DNA of 6,329 nt from JAYEJW01 sp034716535. Its GTDB lineage: Bacteria; Pseudomonadota; Gammaproteobacteria; Chromatiales; Chromatiaceae. Numbering within the stretch: position 1 is the first letter of the stretch; the number at the start of each line of letters is the position of its first letter. The translations under genes and the position numbers were made by a program. Positions 1 through 6,328 of the stretch are shown in pieces. The notes beneath the pieces were generated by a model. That model was not told the origin of the DNA, did no database searches, and worked only from the letters and a program-made list of their open reading frames with translations. The stretch lies in NCBI GenBank assembly GCA_034716535.1, contig JAYEJW010000570.1, positions 1 to 6,329 on the forward strand, in the 5' to 3' direction.

Positions 1-1
1 A

Positions 2-64
2 CGCACCCCGCTCGCAAGAAAACCCACGTCAGGGTGCGCCCCTCGGTGGCTCAGTTCGTGAGCC
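2..64 (+). other. Structured leader: two perfect inverted repeats upstream of icmF
   Basis: Two perfect inverted repeats lie ahead of the mutase gene. CGCACCC at 2-8 can pair with GGGTGCG at 32-38 (7 bp, 23-base loop). GGCTCA at 48-53 can pair with TGAGCC at 59-64 (6 bp, loop GTTCG). Neither is followed directly by a T run, so neither looks like a standard intrinsic terminator. They could be part of a structured 5' leader, the tail of an upstream gene's terminator, or chance in GC-rich DNA. No convincing -35/-10 promoter pair was found in the 96 bases available. Confidence 0.3.
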
Positions 65-83
65 TGGCTGAAGATTGTTTCTA

Positions 84-98
84 ATCAGGAGGCCTGAT
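84..98 (+). promoter_or_regulatory. Hairpin enclosing the Shine-Dalgarno and start codon of icmF
   Basis: ATCAGG at 84-89 and CCTGAT at 93-98 are perfect reverse complements around a three-base AGG loop. The Shine-Dalgarno AGGAGG (87-92, four bases before the ATG) lies half in the stem and half in the loop, and the A and T of the start codon (97-98) are in the 3' arm. Folding would hide the initiation region, so this may control translation of icmF. The sequence also resembles the B12 box of cobalamin riboswitches (see findings), but a full riboswitch cannot be shown here because the required upstream core is off the window or absent. Confidence 0.45.
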
Positions 99-3000
99 GG
101 CGATACCAGCGGACTATCTGGAAGACAGAGAGGAGTCCCTGCAGCAGGTCCGGATCATCACCGCGACCGCTCTCTTCGATGGCCACGACGCGGCCATCCA
201 CCTGATCCGCCGCCTCCTTCAGGCGCATGGTGCGGAGGTCATACATCTCGGACACAGCCGCGGCGTGGATGAGATCGTGCGGGCGGCGGTCCAGGAAGAC
301 GTCGACGCCGTCGCCGTCAGCTCATACCAGGGGGGGCACATGGAGTATTTCGGCTACCTCCTGCGCCGCCTGAGGGACGCGGGGGTTGGCCATGTCGGCC
401 TGTTCTGCGGCGGCGGCGGAACCATCACCCCGCTGGAGGCCGCACGCCTGCAGGCCATGGGCGTGACAAGGGTCTACGGCGCCGGACAGCGTGACCGGAT
501 ACCGCTGGAAGCGATCGCCGAAGAGGTGATGGGACTGAGCCGCGGGCGACGCGGACCGGCCGCCGAGATTCCCGAGGCCGGCTCGTATCTCGCAATCGCT
601 CAGGACCTGTCCCGTATCGAGAGCGGTGAGCCTGCGGTTTCGGGAGGGCAAGAGAGCCCCTGCCCGGTTGTGGGCATGACCGGCACCGGAGGGGCCGGCA
701 AGAGCACGCTGCTCGATGCGCTGCTCGGGCGGTTTCTCCAGCAGTTTCCCGACAGGCGGTTCGCCGTTCTCGCCTTCGACCCCACACACAGGCGCAGCGG
801 CGGTGCCCTGCTGGGGGACCGAATCAGGTTCAACAGCCTGGGCGATTCCCGGGCCTTCTTCCGCTCCCTCGCAACCCGACGGCCCGACTCGGTCACCAAC
901 CCTGCCCTGCAGGGCGCGGTCGTCTATCTGCGCTCGCGCGGATTCGATCTAGTCCTTGTGGAAACCGTTGGCATCGGACAGGGCAACGCCGAGGTCACGG
1001 ATGTGTCCGACCTGTCGATCTACGTCATGACCCCGGACTATGGGGGACCCGGCCAGCTGGAGAAGATCGAGATGCTGGACCTGGCCGATCTCGTGGTGAT
1101 GAACAAGTCCGATCATCGCGGGGCCGGGGATGCACTGGTAGATGTGCGCCGCCAGTGGGGCCAGAATCACCCCGATGCAGCAACGCCCGTCGGCGAGGCG
1201 TCCGTCCTCCCCTGTGTGGCCATCCGTGCCGACAACGAGGGCATCGACGCCCTGTTCGAGGCGGTCTGCAGCTACCTCGACAGCAGCGACCCCCGGCGTC
1301 CCTCGGGGCACTGGAAGGCCGACCGGCGCACCTCCGCCCCCACACCGGCCGCGCCTCTCCCTCCGGCGCGAACAGGCTACCTGCGCGACGTCGCCAGCCA
1401 CGGACGCGGGCTGCGCGCTGCCCACGCACAGCGCGTCAGGAGTGCCAGCCTGGCGCATGCCTTTTACCGAAGCCTGGAAACCCTGGGTGATCCGGCGTTG
1501 CCCCCGCCGCTGGAACCCTATCCGGAGAAACTGCTCAATGAGCGAGTGGAAACCAGCCTCGGACGGCTACGGAGCCGCTACAACGAGGCCCTGTCGGGAC
1601 TCCAAGAAGACGACCGCCGCCAGCTTGCGGATTGGCCCCTCCTACGGGAAGCGGTCAGTGCGGACCACTACTCATATCAGGTGCGCGGCAGGCGCTATGC
1701 GGGGGAGAACTACAGCCGCAGTCTGGCCGCACTTCCGATCCCCAAGGTCTCGGCGCCCGACTGCGGGGATTGGGGCGAGCGGCTGCGCTTCCTGGTGGAC
1801 GAGAACCTTCCGGGACGCTTTCCCTACACCGCCGGGGTCTTTCCCTACCGGCGCCGGGACGAGGCGCCGACACGGATGTTTGCCGGTGAGGGCGGTCCCG
1901 GACGGACCAACCGCCGATTCCACTACCTGGTTGCCGGGCAGCCGTCCATCCGCCTCTCCACGGCGTTCGATCCCGTGACCCTCTACGGCGAGGACCCCGA
2001 ACCCGACCCCGATGTCCTCGGGCGGGTCGGCAGGTCCGGTGTCTCAATCGCCACCCTGGACGACCTGAAGGTCCTCTATTCCGGACTCGACCTGACCGAC
2101 TCGAAGACATCCGTGTCCATGACCATCAACGGGCCGGCCCCCGTTCTCCTGGCGCAGTTCTTCAACGCCGCGGTGGACCAGGCGGTGGAACGTCATCTGC
2201 ACGCTATGGGCGGCTGGGGCGGTGCGGAACGAAGAATTCGGCACCGATATCGCGGCATGCACCGTCCGAGATACAGGGGAGAGCTGCCGGCGGGACACGA
2301 CGGGATCGGTCTGGGCCTGCTCGGAATCAGCGGTGCGGAGCTCCTTCCCGGCGAGACCTACGCCCGTATCCAGAGCCAGGTCCTGGCAAGTCTGCGGGGT
2401 ACACTGCAGGCGGATATCCTCAAGGAGGATCAAGCCCAGAACGAGTGCATCTTCGAGGTCCCATTCGCACTGCGCCTCCTGGCGGATATCCAGGCATGGT
2501 GCATCCGCCGGGGGGTCAAGAACTTCTATGGCATCTCGGTCAGCGGCTATCACATCGCCGAGGCGGGAGCCAACCCCGTCACCCAGCTCGCCTTCACCCT
2601 GGCCAACGGCTTCACGCTGCTCGAGTACTTCATGGCGCAGGGTCTCGATGTGAACGAGATCGCCCCGCGCATGAGCTTCTTCTTCTCCAACGCCCTCGAT
2701 CCCGAGTACGCCGTACTGGGCAGGGTGGCCAGGCGCATCTGGTCCCGCGCGTTGCGCGACCTGTACCACGCCGCTCCGGGCGCGCAACGGCTCAAGTACC
2801 ATGTCCAGACCTCAGGGCGAAGCCTGCAGGCGCGGGACATCGACCTCAACGACGCACGTACCACCCTGGAAGCGCTCTACGCAAGCCTGGACAACTGCAA
2901 CAGCCTCCACACCAACGCCTATGACGAGGCCATTACCACGCCCACCGAGCAGAGCGTACGACGGGCCCTGGGGATACAGGCCATCCTCCAGCAGGAGCTG

Positions 3001-3495
3001 GGACTGAGCCTGAATGAGAACCCCCTCCAGGGCTCCTATTTCATCAGGGAGCTCACGGACGTGGTGGAAGGGGCCGTATTTCAGGAGTTCGAGCGCCTGA
3101 ACGAGCGCGGCGGCGTGCTGGGCGCCATGGAGACAGGCTACCAGCGAAACCGCATTCAGTCCGAAAGCCTGGAGTACGAGCGGCGCAAACAGGAGGGCTC
3201 GCTGCCTTTGGTGGGGATCAACCGGTTCGTCGCCCCGGACGGGACGGAGCCGGCCGGGGAAACGCCCCTTACCCGGGTCAGCGCGTCCGAACAACGGGCC
3301 CGGGTGGAGACCCTGAGACGCTTCCGCAGGGCTCACGCCGAAGAGAGTCCCGCAGCCCTGGAGCGCCTGAAAGAATCTGTGCGAACCGGCGGAAACTGCT
3401 TCGGCACGCTAATGGAGACCGTTCGTTGCTGCACCCTGGGCCAGATCACGCATGCCCTTTACGAAGTCGGCGGCCGCTATCGGCGGCGGCTGTGA
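97..3495 (+). CDS. icmF: Fused isobutyryl-CoA mutase (B12 domain + G-protein chaperone + mutase)
   Basis: This 1132-residue adenosylcobalamin enzyme interconverts isobutyryl-CoA and n-butyryl-CoA in the cytoplasm; IcmF family members also convert isovaleryl-CoA and pivalyl-CoA slowly. The domain order is typical of IcmF. The B12-binding domain (about 15-150) has the base-off/His-on motif DGH with His30 as the lower cobalt ligand, SSYQGGH at 75-81 and a glycine run at 105-108. The MeaB-like GTPase (about 190-395) has P-loop GTGGAGKS at 196-203, Asp228, ETVGIGQ at 289-295 and base-specificity NKSD at 336-339. A Pro/Ala-rich linker (about 396-427) leads to the mutase domain. Phe582 (in GVFPY) and Gln781 (in AQNE) align by motif with the Phe/Gln pair that favours isobutyryl-CoA, against Tyr/Arg in methylmalonyl-CoA mutase. 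His819 sits in the conserved SGYHIAEAG. The start is supported by AGGAGG at 87-92. No key residue is missing. The length is slightly above the roughly 1090 residues I recall for the family. Confidence 0.96.
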   Translation: MAIPADYLEDREESLQQVRIITATALFDGHDAAIHLIRRLLQAHGAEVIHLGHSRGVDEIVRAAVQEDVDAVAVSSYQGGHMEYFGYLLRRLRDAGVGHVGLFCGGGGTITPLEAARLQAMGVTRVYGAGQRDRIPLEAIAEEVMGLSRGRRGPAAEIPEAGSYLAIAQDLSRIESGEPAVSGGQESPCPVVGMTGTGGAGKSTLLDALLGRFLQQFPDRRFAVLAFDPTHRRSGGALLGDRIRFNSLGDSRAFFRSLATRRPDSVTNPALQGAVVYLRSRGFDLVLVETVGIGQGNAEVTDVSDLSIYVMTPDYGGPGQLEKIEMLDLADLVVMNKSDHRGAGDALVDVRRQWGQNHPDAATPVGEASVLPCVAIRADNEGIDALFEAVCSYLDSSDPRRPSGHWKADRRTSAPTPAAPLPPARTGYLRDVASHGRGLRAAHAQRVRSASLAHAFYRSLETLGDPALPPPLEPYPEKLLNERVETSLGRLRSRYNEALSGLQEDDRRQLADWPLLREAVSADHYSYQVRGRRYAGENYSRSLAALPIPKVSAPDCGDWGERLRFLVDENLPGRFPYTAGVFPYRRRDEAPTRMFAGEGGPGRTNRRFHYLVAGQPSIRLSTAFDPVTLYGEDPEPDPDVLGRVGRSGVSIATLDDLKVLYSGLDLTDSKTSVSMTINGPAPVLLAQFFNAAVDQAVERHLHAMGGWGGAERRIRHRYRGMHRPRYRGELPAGHDGIGLGLLGISGAELLPGETYARIQSQVLASLRGTLQADILKEDQAQNECIFEVPFALRLLADIQAWCIRRGVKNFYGISVSGYHIAEAGANPVTQLAFTLANGFTLLEYFMAQGLDVNEIAPRMSFFFSNALDPEYAVLGRVARRIWSRALRDLYHAAPGAQRLKYHVQTSGRSLQARDIDLNDARTTLEALYASLDNCNSLHTNAYDEAITTPTEQSVRRALGIQAILQQELGLSLNENPLQGSYFIRELTDVVEGAVFQEFERLNERGGVLGAMETGYQRNRIQSESLEYERRKQEGSLPLVGINRFVAPDGTEPAGETPLTRVSASEQRARVETLRRFRRAHAEESPAALERLKESVRTGGNCFGTLMETVRCCTLGQITHALYEVGGRYRRRL

Positions 3496-3498
3496 TGC

Positions 3499-3503
3499 GG
3501 AGG
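3499..3503 (+). promoter_or_regulatory. Shine-Dalgarno GGAGG that decides the aacS start
   Basis: GGAGG lies nine bases before the ATG at 3513 and just after the icmF stop. An in-frame ATG at 3495 overlaps the icmF stop as TGATG and could start by coupling, but it lacks a purine-rich site at good spacing. An in-frame TTG further upstream (3426) lies inside icmF. The site therefore favours 3513; 3495 remains possible. Confidence 0.65.
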
Positions 3504-3512
3504 CTGAGCTCC

Positions 3513-5504
3513 ATGGCCTTGCGGCCTTCCGAGATGCATGTGCGAGACCAGCGCGACGCGCCCCTGTGGACACCCTCGCCGTCACGGGCAGGCCGTTCCA
3601 ACATGATGCGCTTCCTCCAGGCCGTGAGGGAGCGGCTTGCACCCTGGATACGCGGTTATTCCGATCTCCACCGCTGGTCCGTGGATCATCCCGAGACGTT
3701 CTGGCCCGAGGTCTGGCGCTTCTGCGGTGTCATCGCCTCCCGGCCCTGGACGGACGTGCTACCTGAAGGCGACCGCATGCCGGGGGCTCGCTGGTTCGTC
3801 GGCGCGCGCCTCAACTTCGCCGAAAACCTCCTTCGCTTCAGGGACGACCGCCCCGCCCTGGTCTTCAGGCGGGAGGACGGCTTGCGGAGCGGGCTCAGCT
3901 ACCGGGAGCTCTATGGCACAGTGGCTCGGATGACGGTTTTTCTCATGGAGGCCGGAGTCCGTGAGGGAGACCGTGTCGCCGGGATACTGCCCAACCGGCC
4001 CGAGGCCGTCGTGGCGATGCTCGCCGCCACCGGCCTCGGGGCCCTGTGGTCGTCCTGCTCGCCGGACTTCGGTGAGGTTGGGATCCTGGACCGCTTCGGC
4101 CAGATCGGGCCCAAGATTCTGTTCGTCTCCGACGGCTATCGGTTCAAGGGACGGTCCTATCGGACCTTGGAGCGGGCCAGCCACCTCCTGAAGGCGCTGC
4201 CCACGATCGAGCAGGTGGTCTTGGTGGGGGGACTGGAGCCCGAGCCGGACCTCTCGATGCTGCCGGGCGCGATTGCGTTCGACAGCATTGTTTCCGGCGA
4301 CGACGCGCCCGATCCCGCGTTCCGCCAGCTCCCGTTCGATCACCCCGTCTACATTCTCTACTCCTCAGGGACCACAGGCCGACCCAAGTGCATCGTCCAC
4401 GGCGCTGGCGGCACCCTGCTCCAGCACCTCAAGGAGCTGCTCCTGCACACGGCTCTACGCCGGGAGGACCGCTTTTTCTACTTCACTACCTGCGGCTGGA
4501 TGATGTGGAACTGGCTGATCAGCGGGCTCGCGGCGGGCGCCACCCTGGTGCTCTACGATGGCGCACCCCTATATCCGCGTCCGGATGCCTTGTTCGATCT
4601 CGCCGAGGAGGAGGGCATCAGTGTCTTCGGAACCAGTGCGAAGTACCTGGCGTCCGTGGAGAAGGCGGGCGTCATCCCGGCCCGCACCCATCGCCTCGAG
4701 CGGCTCCGGACCGTTCTCTCGACCGGGTCGCCCCTTGCACCCGAGTCCTTCGACTATGTTTACCGGGACGTGAAGGCGGACCTGCAGCTCGCCTCCATCT
4801 CCGGGGGCACCGACATCATCTCCTGCTTCGCGCTCGGCAACCCGCTGCTCCCCGTCTATCGGGGGCAGCTCCAGTGCCGCGGGCTGGGCATGAAGGTGGA
4901 GGTCTTCGACGATGAGGGTCATTCGGTGGTCGGTCGCAGGGGGGAGCTGGTGTGCACCGCTCCCTTCCCTTCCATGCCTGTCGGTTTCTGGAACGACCCG
5001 GACAACAGCAAATACCACGCGACCTATTTCAAGCGCTACCTAGGAGTCTGGGCCCACGGCGACTGGGCGGAGCTGACCCCCCGAGAGGGACTGATCATCC
5101 ACGGCCGCTCCGACGCCGTCCTCAACCCCGGGGGCGTACGCATCGGTACCGCCGAGATCTACCGGCAGGTGGAGAGGCTCCCGGAGGTGCTCGAGAGCAT
5201 CGCCGTCGGTCAGGACTGGCAGGACGACGTGCGGATTATCCTCTTCGTTGTGCTGCGCGAAGATCTGACGCTCGACCGGGAGCTGCGGGAGACGATCCGG
5301 GCCGCCATCCGCGACAACACCAGCTCCCGCCATGTGCCGGCGAAGGTCATCCAGGTCAATGACATCCCCCGCACCCGCAGCGGCAAACTCACGGAGCTGG
5401 CCGTCCGCGATCTCGTCCACGGGCGGCCCGTGAAGAACGTCGACGCCCTGGCCAATCCGGAAGCACTGGAGCAGTTTCGGGGACTGGAGGAGCTAGAGGC
5501 GTGA
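3513..5504 (+). CDS. aacS: Acetoacetyl-CoA synthetase (acetoacetate--CoA ligase)
   Basis: This cytosolic ANL-superfamily adenylating enzyme turns acetoacetate, ATP and CoA into acetoacetyl-CoA, AMP and pyrophosphate. From the ATG at 3513 it has 663 residues, close to the family's roughly 650. The N-terminus holds the family hallmark PLWTPSP (17-23) and the MPGARWF/LNFAENLL block (about 89-107). ATP-binding motifs are YSSGTTGRPK at 283-292, GGTD at 431-434 and HGDW at 515-518 with ribose-binding Asp517. The hinge region GRSDAVLNPGG starts at 531. The C-terminal SGK gives catalytic Lys625, and all core motifs are intact. An N-terminal tail of about 16 residues before PLWTPSP is unremarkable; a start at 3495 would add six residues. 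The gene is 17 bases behind icmF, so the two are probably one operon. Its last bases carry the ribosome binding site of the next frame, and its TGA overlaps that GTG. Propionyl- or acetyl-CoA synthetases are less likely given the hallmark blocks. Confidence 0.95.
   Translation: MALRPSEMHVRDQRDAPLWTPSPSRAGRSNMMRFLQAVRERLAPWIRGYSDLHRWSVDHPETFWPEVWRFCGVIASRPWTDVLPEGDRMPGARWFVGARLNFAENLLRFRDDRPALVFRREDGLRSGLSYRELYGTVARMTVFLMEAGVREGDRVAGILPNRPEAVVAMLAATGLGALWSSCSPDFGEVGILDRFGQIGPKILFVSDGYRFKGRSYRTLERASHLLKALPTIEQVVLVGGLEPEPDLSMLPGAIAFDSIVSGDDAPDPAFRQLPFDHPVYILYSSGTTGRPKCIVHGAGGTLLQHLKELLLHTALRREDRFFYFTTCGWMMWNWLISGLAAGATLVLYDGAPLYPRPDALFDLAEEEGISVFGTSAKYLASVEKAGVIPARTHRLERLRTVLSTGSPLAPESFDYVYRDVKADLQLASISGGTDIISCFALGNPLLPVYRGQLQCRGLGMKVEVFDDEGHSVVGRRGELVCTAPFPSMPVGFWNDPDNSKYHATYFKRYLGVWAHGDWAELTPREGLIIHGRSDAVLNPGGVRIGTAEIYRQVERLPEVLESIAVGQDWQDDVRIILFVVLREDLTLDRELRETIRAAIRDNTSSRHVPAKVIQVNDIPRTRSGKLTELAVRDLVHGRPVKNVDALANPEALEQFRGLEELEA
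5486..5492 (+). promoter_or_regulatory. Shine-Dalgarno GGAGGAG inside the end of aacS
   Basis: GGAGGAG lies within the last codons of aacS, eight bases before a GTG at 5501 that overlaps the aacS stop as GTGA. This is the arrangement of a translationally coupled downstream gene. The other plausible start for the antitoxin, GTG at 5609, has no comparable site. In a Glu/Leu-rich C-terminus a GGAGGAG can also arise simply from the coding sequence, so the match is suggestive only. Confidence 0.5.
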
Positions 5505-5776
5505 GACGCTGGGATCCCACCGCCCCGCCCGCTCGGGAGGACGCGGGGCCACCGAACCCTCATCCGCTTGCGCCTCCCCCCGTATCGGCGAGACAACGAT
5601 CCGCGGCCGTGTACCGTAGATCTTTGCCCAAGCAGATCGAATACTGGTCGCGCATCGGTAAAATCACCGAGGAAAATCCTGACTTACCTTACGCTTTCAT
5701 CAAAGAGATACTGCTGGCGTTAGAAGAGTCGAATACCGGAGCCGTCAAAGAGTATCGATTCGGGGATCTGGACTAG
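5501..5776 (+). CDS. ParD-like antitoxin, apparently N-terminally truncated and re-started
   Basis: This frame encodes 91 residues from the GTG at 5501. Residues from about 35 on, with core SLPKQIEYWSRIGKI (41-55) and ENPDLPYAFIKEIL (58-71), resemble the ParD-like type II antitoxin family that sits upstream of RelE/ParE toxins. Such antitoxins normally begin with a ribbon-helix-helix beta strand and first helix (a V-R-[IL]-S-like start). Neither is visible here in any of the three plus frames between 5502 and 5610. Residues 1-36 are instead rich in Pro, Ala and Arg and GC-rich, while the DNA from about 5610 becomes clearly more AT-rich. The start is uncertain: GTG 5501 has a good ribosome binding site and overlaps the aacS stop, whereas GTG 5609 would give a 55-residue protein starting at the homologous part. 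The stop overlaps the toxin start by one base. The toxin-binding C-terminus looks intact, but DNA binding and autoregulation are probably lost. It could also be a decayed gene. Confidence 0.72.
   Translation: MRRWDPTAPPAREDAGPPNPHPLAPPPVSARQRSAAVYRRSLPKQIEYWSRIGKITEENPDLPYAFIKEILLALEESNTGAVKEYRFGDLD
5522..5549 (+). repeat. GC-only 7-bp inverted repeat after aacS
   Basis: GCCCCGC at 5522-5528 is perfectly complementary to GCGGGGC at 5543-5549 with a 14-base loop, starting 18 bases after the aacS stop. A hairpin here might once have ended the aacS transcript, but no T run follows, so it does not qualify as an intrinsic terminator. It lies inside the proline-rich N-terminal stretch of the antitoxin frame. 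Confidence 0.3.
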
Positions 5777-6048
5777 TGCGACTTGTCCAGACCGCTCGCT
5801 TCGCTAGAGCCGTGAAGAAGCTACACGGGAACCAGAAGCGAGCATTGGATGATGCGATCAATGAGATAGCAGCCGATCCTGTTGTTGGAGAAATAAAAAA
5901 GGGGGATTTATCGGGTGTCCGAGTGCATAAGTTCAAAATGGTAGAGCAGCTTACTCTTATCGCATACACCTTTGAGGAGCGTACTATCACCCTCACGCTG
6001 CTCGCATTTGGATCCCACGAAAACGTTTACAGAGACCTCAAACGCTAG
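5776..6048 (+). CDS. RelE/ParE-superfamily type II toxin
   Basis: This 90-residue basic protein matches the compact RelE/YafQ/ParE fold family, whose RelE-like members are ribosome-dependent mRNA endonucleases. The visible signature covers an N-terminal Phe-Ala-Arg-Ala-Val-Lys-Lys helix, KKGDLSGVRVHKFK (41-54), the strand LTLIAY (59-64) and the C-terminal FGSHENVYRDLKR (78-90). The conserved His81-Glu82-Asn83 and Tyr85-Arg86-Asp87 are all present and the length is normal, so the gene looks intact. It starts with GTG in a TAGTG overlap with the antitoxin stop; GGGGA at 5762-5766 can serve as ribosome binding site. The antitoxin-first order with one-base overlap is classic for type II modules. 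The GC content, about half, is far below that of icmF and aacS, pointing to horizontal acquisition. RelE-like mRNA cleavage is more likely than gyrase poisoning, but the sequence does not decide this. Confidence 0.88.
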   Translation: MRLVQTARFARAVKKLHGNQKRALDDAINEIAADPVVGEIKKGDLSGVRVHKFKMVEQLTLIAYTFEERTITLTLLAFGSHENVYRDLKR

Positions 6049-6217
6049 CCTCGTAGGCTGGGTTGAGGAACAAAACCCGGCAAAGGCGGACACGGGATCT
6101 ATCATAGCGCGACAGCGATCAGGTCTTTTCTCTTGCCCGCGTCTCTTGCCCGCGCTCTCACCCCACGGGCCGTTTGGACAATCTTGCTGATGCGGGAGTA
6201 GTGGCAGGGCAAACGCA
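6049..6217. other. Intergenic region after the toxin gene
   Basis: No convincing gene lies here; the short open frames on either strand show no recognisable protein. Inverted repeats follow the toxin stop: AGCCT (6047-6051) with AGGCT (6055-6059), or an alternative overlapping stem of GCTGGGTT (6057-6064) with AACCCGGC (6074-6081), eight pairs including one G-T. Neither is followed by a T run, so I do not call a terminator. A short T run at 6126-6129 has no good stem before it. Confidence 0.5.
6129..6154. repeat. Perfect tandem duplication of a 13-bp unit
   Basis: TCTCTTGCCCGCG occurs at 6129-6141 and again, without a gap or mismatch, at 6142-6154. Only two copies are present, in non-coding DNA between the toxin gene and the possible minus-strand gene end. 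It could be a replication slippage product; no regulatory role can be read from it. Confidence 0.85.
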
Positions 6218-6220
6218 TCA
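6188..6220. repeat. 7-bp inverted repeat with 19-base loop
   Basis: TGATGCG at 6188-6194 and CGCATCA at 6214-6220 are perfect reverse complements. The right arm includes the stop codon of the possible minus-strand gene. There is no flanking T run and no duplicated flank that would mark it as a mobile-element end. A chance match is quite possible. Confidence 0.3.
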
Positions 6221-6328
6221 ATCCGGCCTAATATTCGGAGAATCTGATGGTGTTGTTTTCTCGACGGAAACGGGCGACTCGAACAGCAACTTGGCGAGGT
6301 AGCGCTCGTCCCAGCCCGCTTTCAGGCG
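6218..6328 (-). CDS. Possible C-terminal end of an unidentified minus-strand gene (partial)
   Basis: Read on the minus strand from the right edge, one frame stays open for 36 codons to a TGA at 6218-6220. The first 16 or so residues (starting RLKAGWDERYLAKLL) look like an amphipathic helix of a real protein; the last 16 are polar and Ser/Pro-rich, as often seen in loose C-terminal tails. I do not recognise the family. It would converge on the toxin gene. A competing plus-strand frame opens at ATG 6247 with GGAG six bases upstream and also runs off the edge, but its product is an Arg/Ser/Thr-rich string that looks like an antisense shadow. Both readings rest on about 110 bases. Confidence 0.3.
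   Translation of the reverse strand, partial: RLKAGWDERYLAKLLFESPVSVEKTTPSDSPNIRPD

Noticed and set aside
1..96. A complete cobalamin riboswitch ahead of icmF
   Set aside because: Only the B12-box-like end is visible; the other conserved core elements are not recognisable and the leader in the window is too short for the whole fold.
75..272. A 65-residue plus-strand frame starting just before icmF
   Set aside because: It overlaps the conserved B12-binding domain in another frame and encodes an Arg/Pro-rich string without a recognisable motif.
3426..3512. Earlier in-frame starts for aacS at TTG 3426 or ATG 3495
   Set aside because: TTG 3426 lies well inside icmF. ATG 3495 lacks a good ribosome binding site. 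GGAGG nine bases before 3513 supports the later ATG, though 3495 is not excluded.
322..5596. Many long open frames on the minus strand and in alternative plus frames across icmF and aacS
   Set aside because: They are mirror or shifted readings of two clearly identified genes in GC-rich DNA, with Arg/Pro/Ser-rich or motif-free products.
6047..6081. Intrinsic terminator after the toxin gene
   Set aside because: Stem-loops can be drawn, but none is followed by a T run.
5972..6190. A 72-residue plus-strand frame overlapping the toxin's 3' end and running into the intergenic region
   Set aside because: It overlaps the conserved toxin C-terminus in another frame, has no recognisable domain and crosses the 13-bp duplication.
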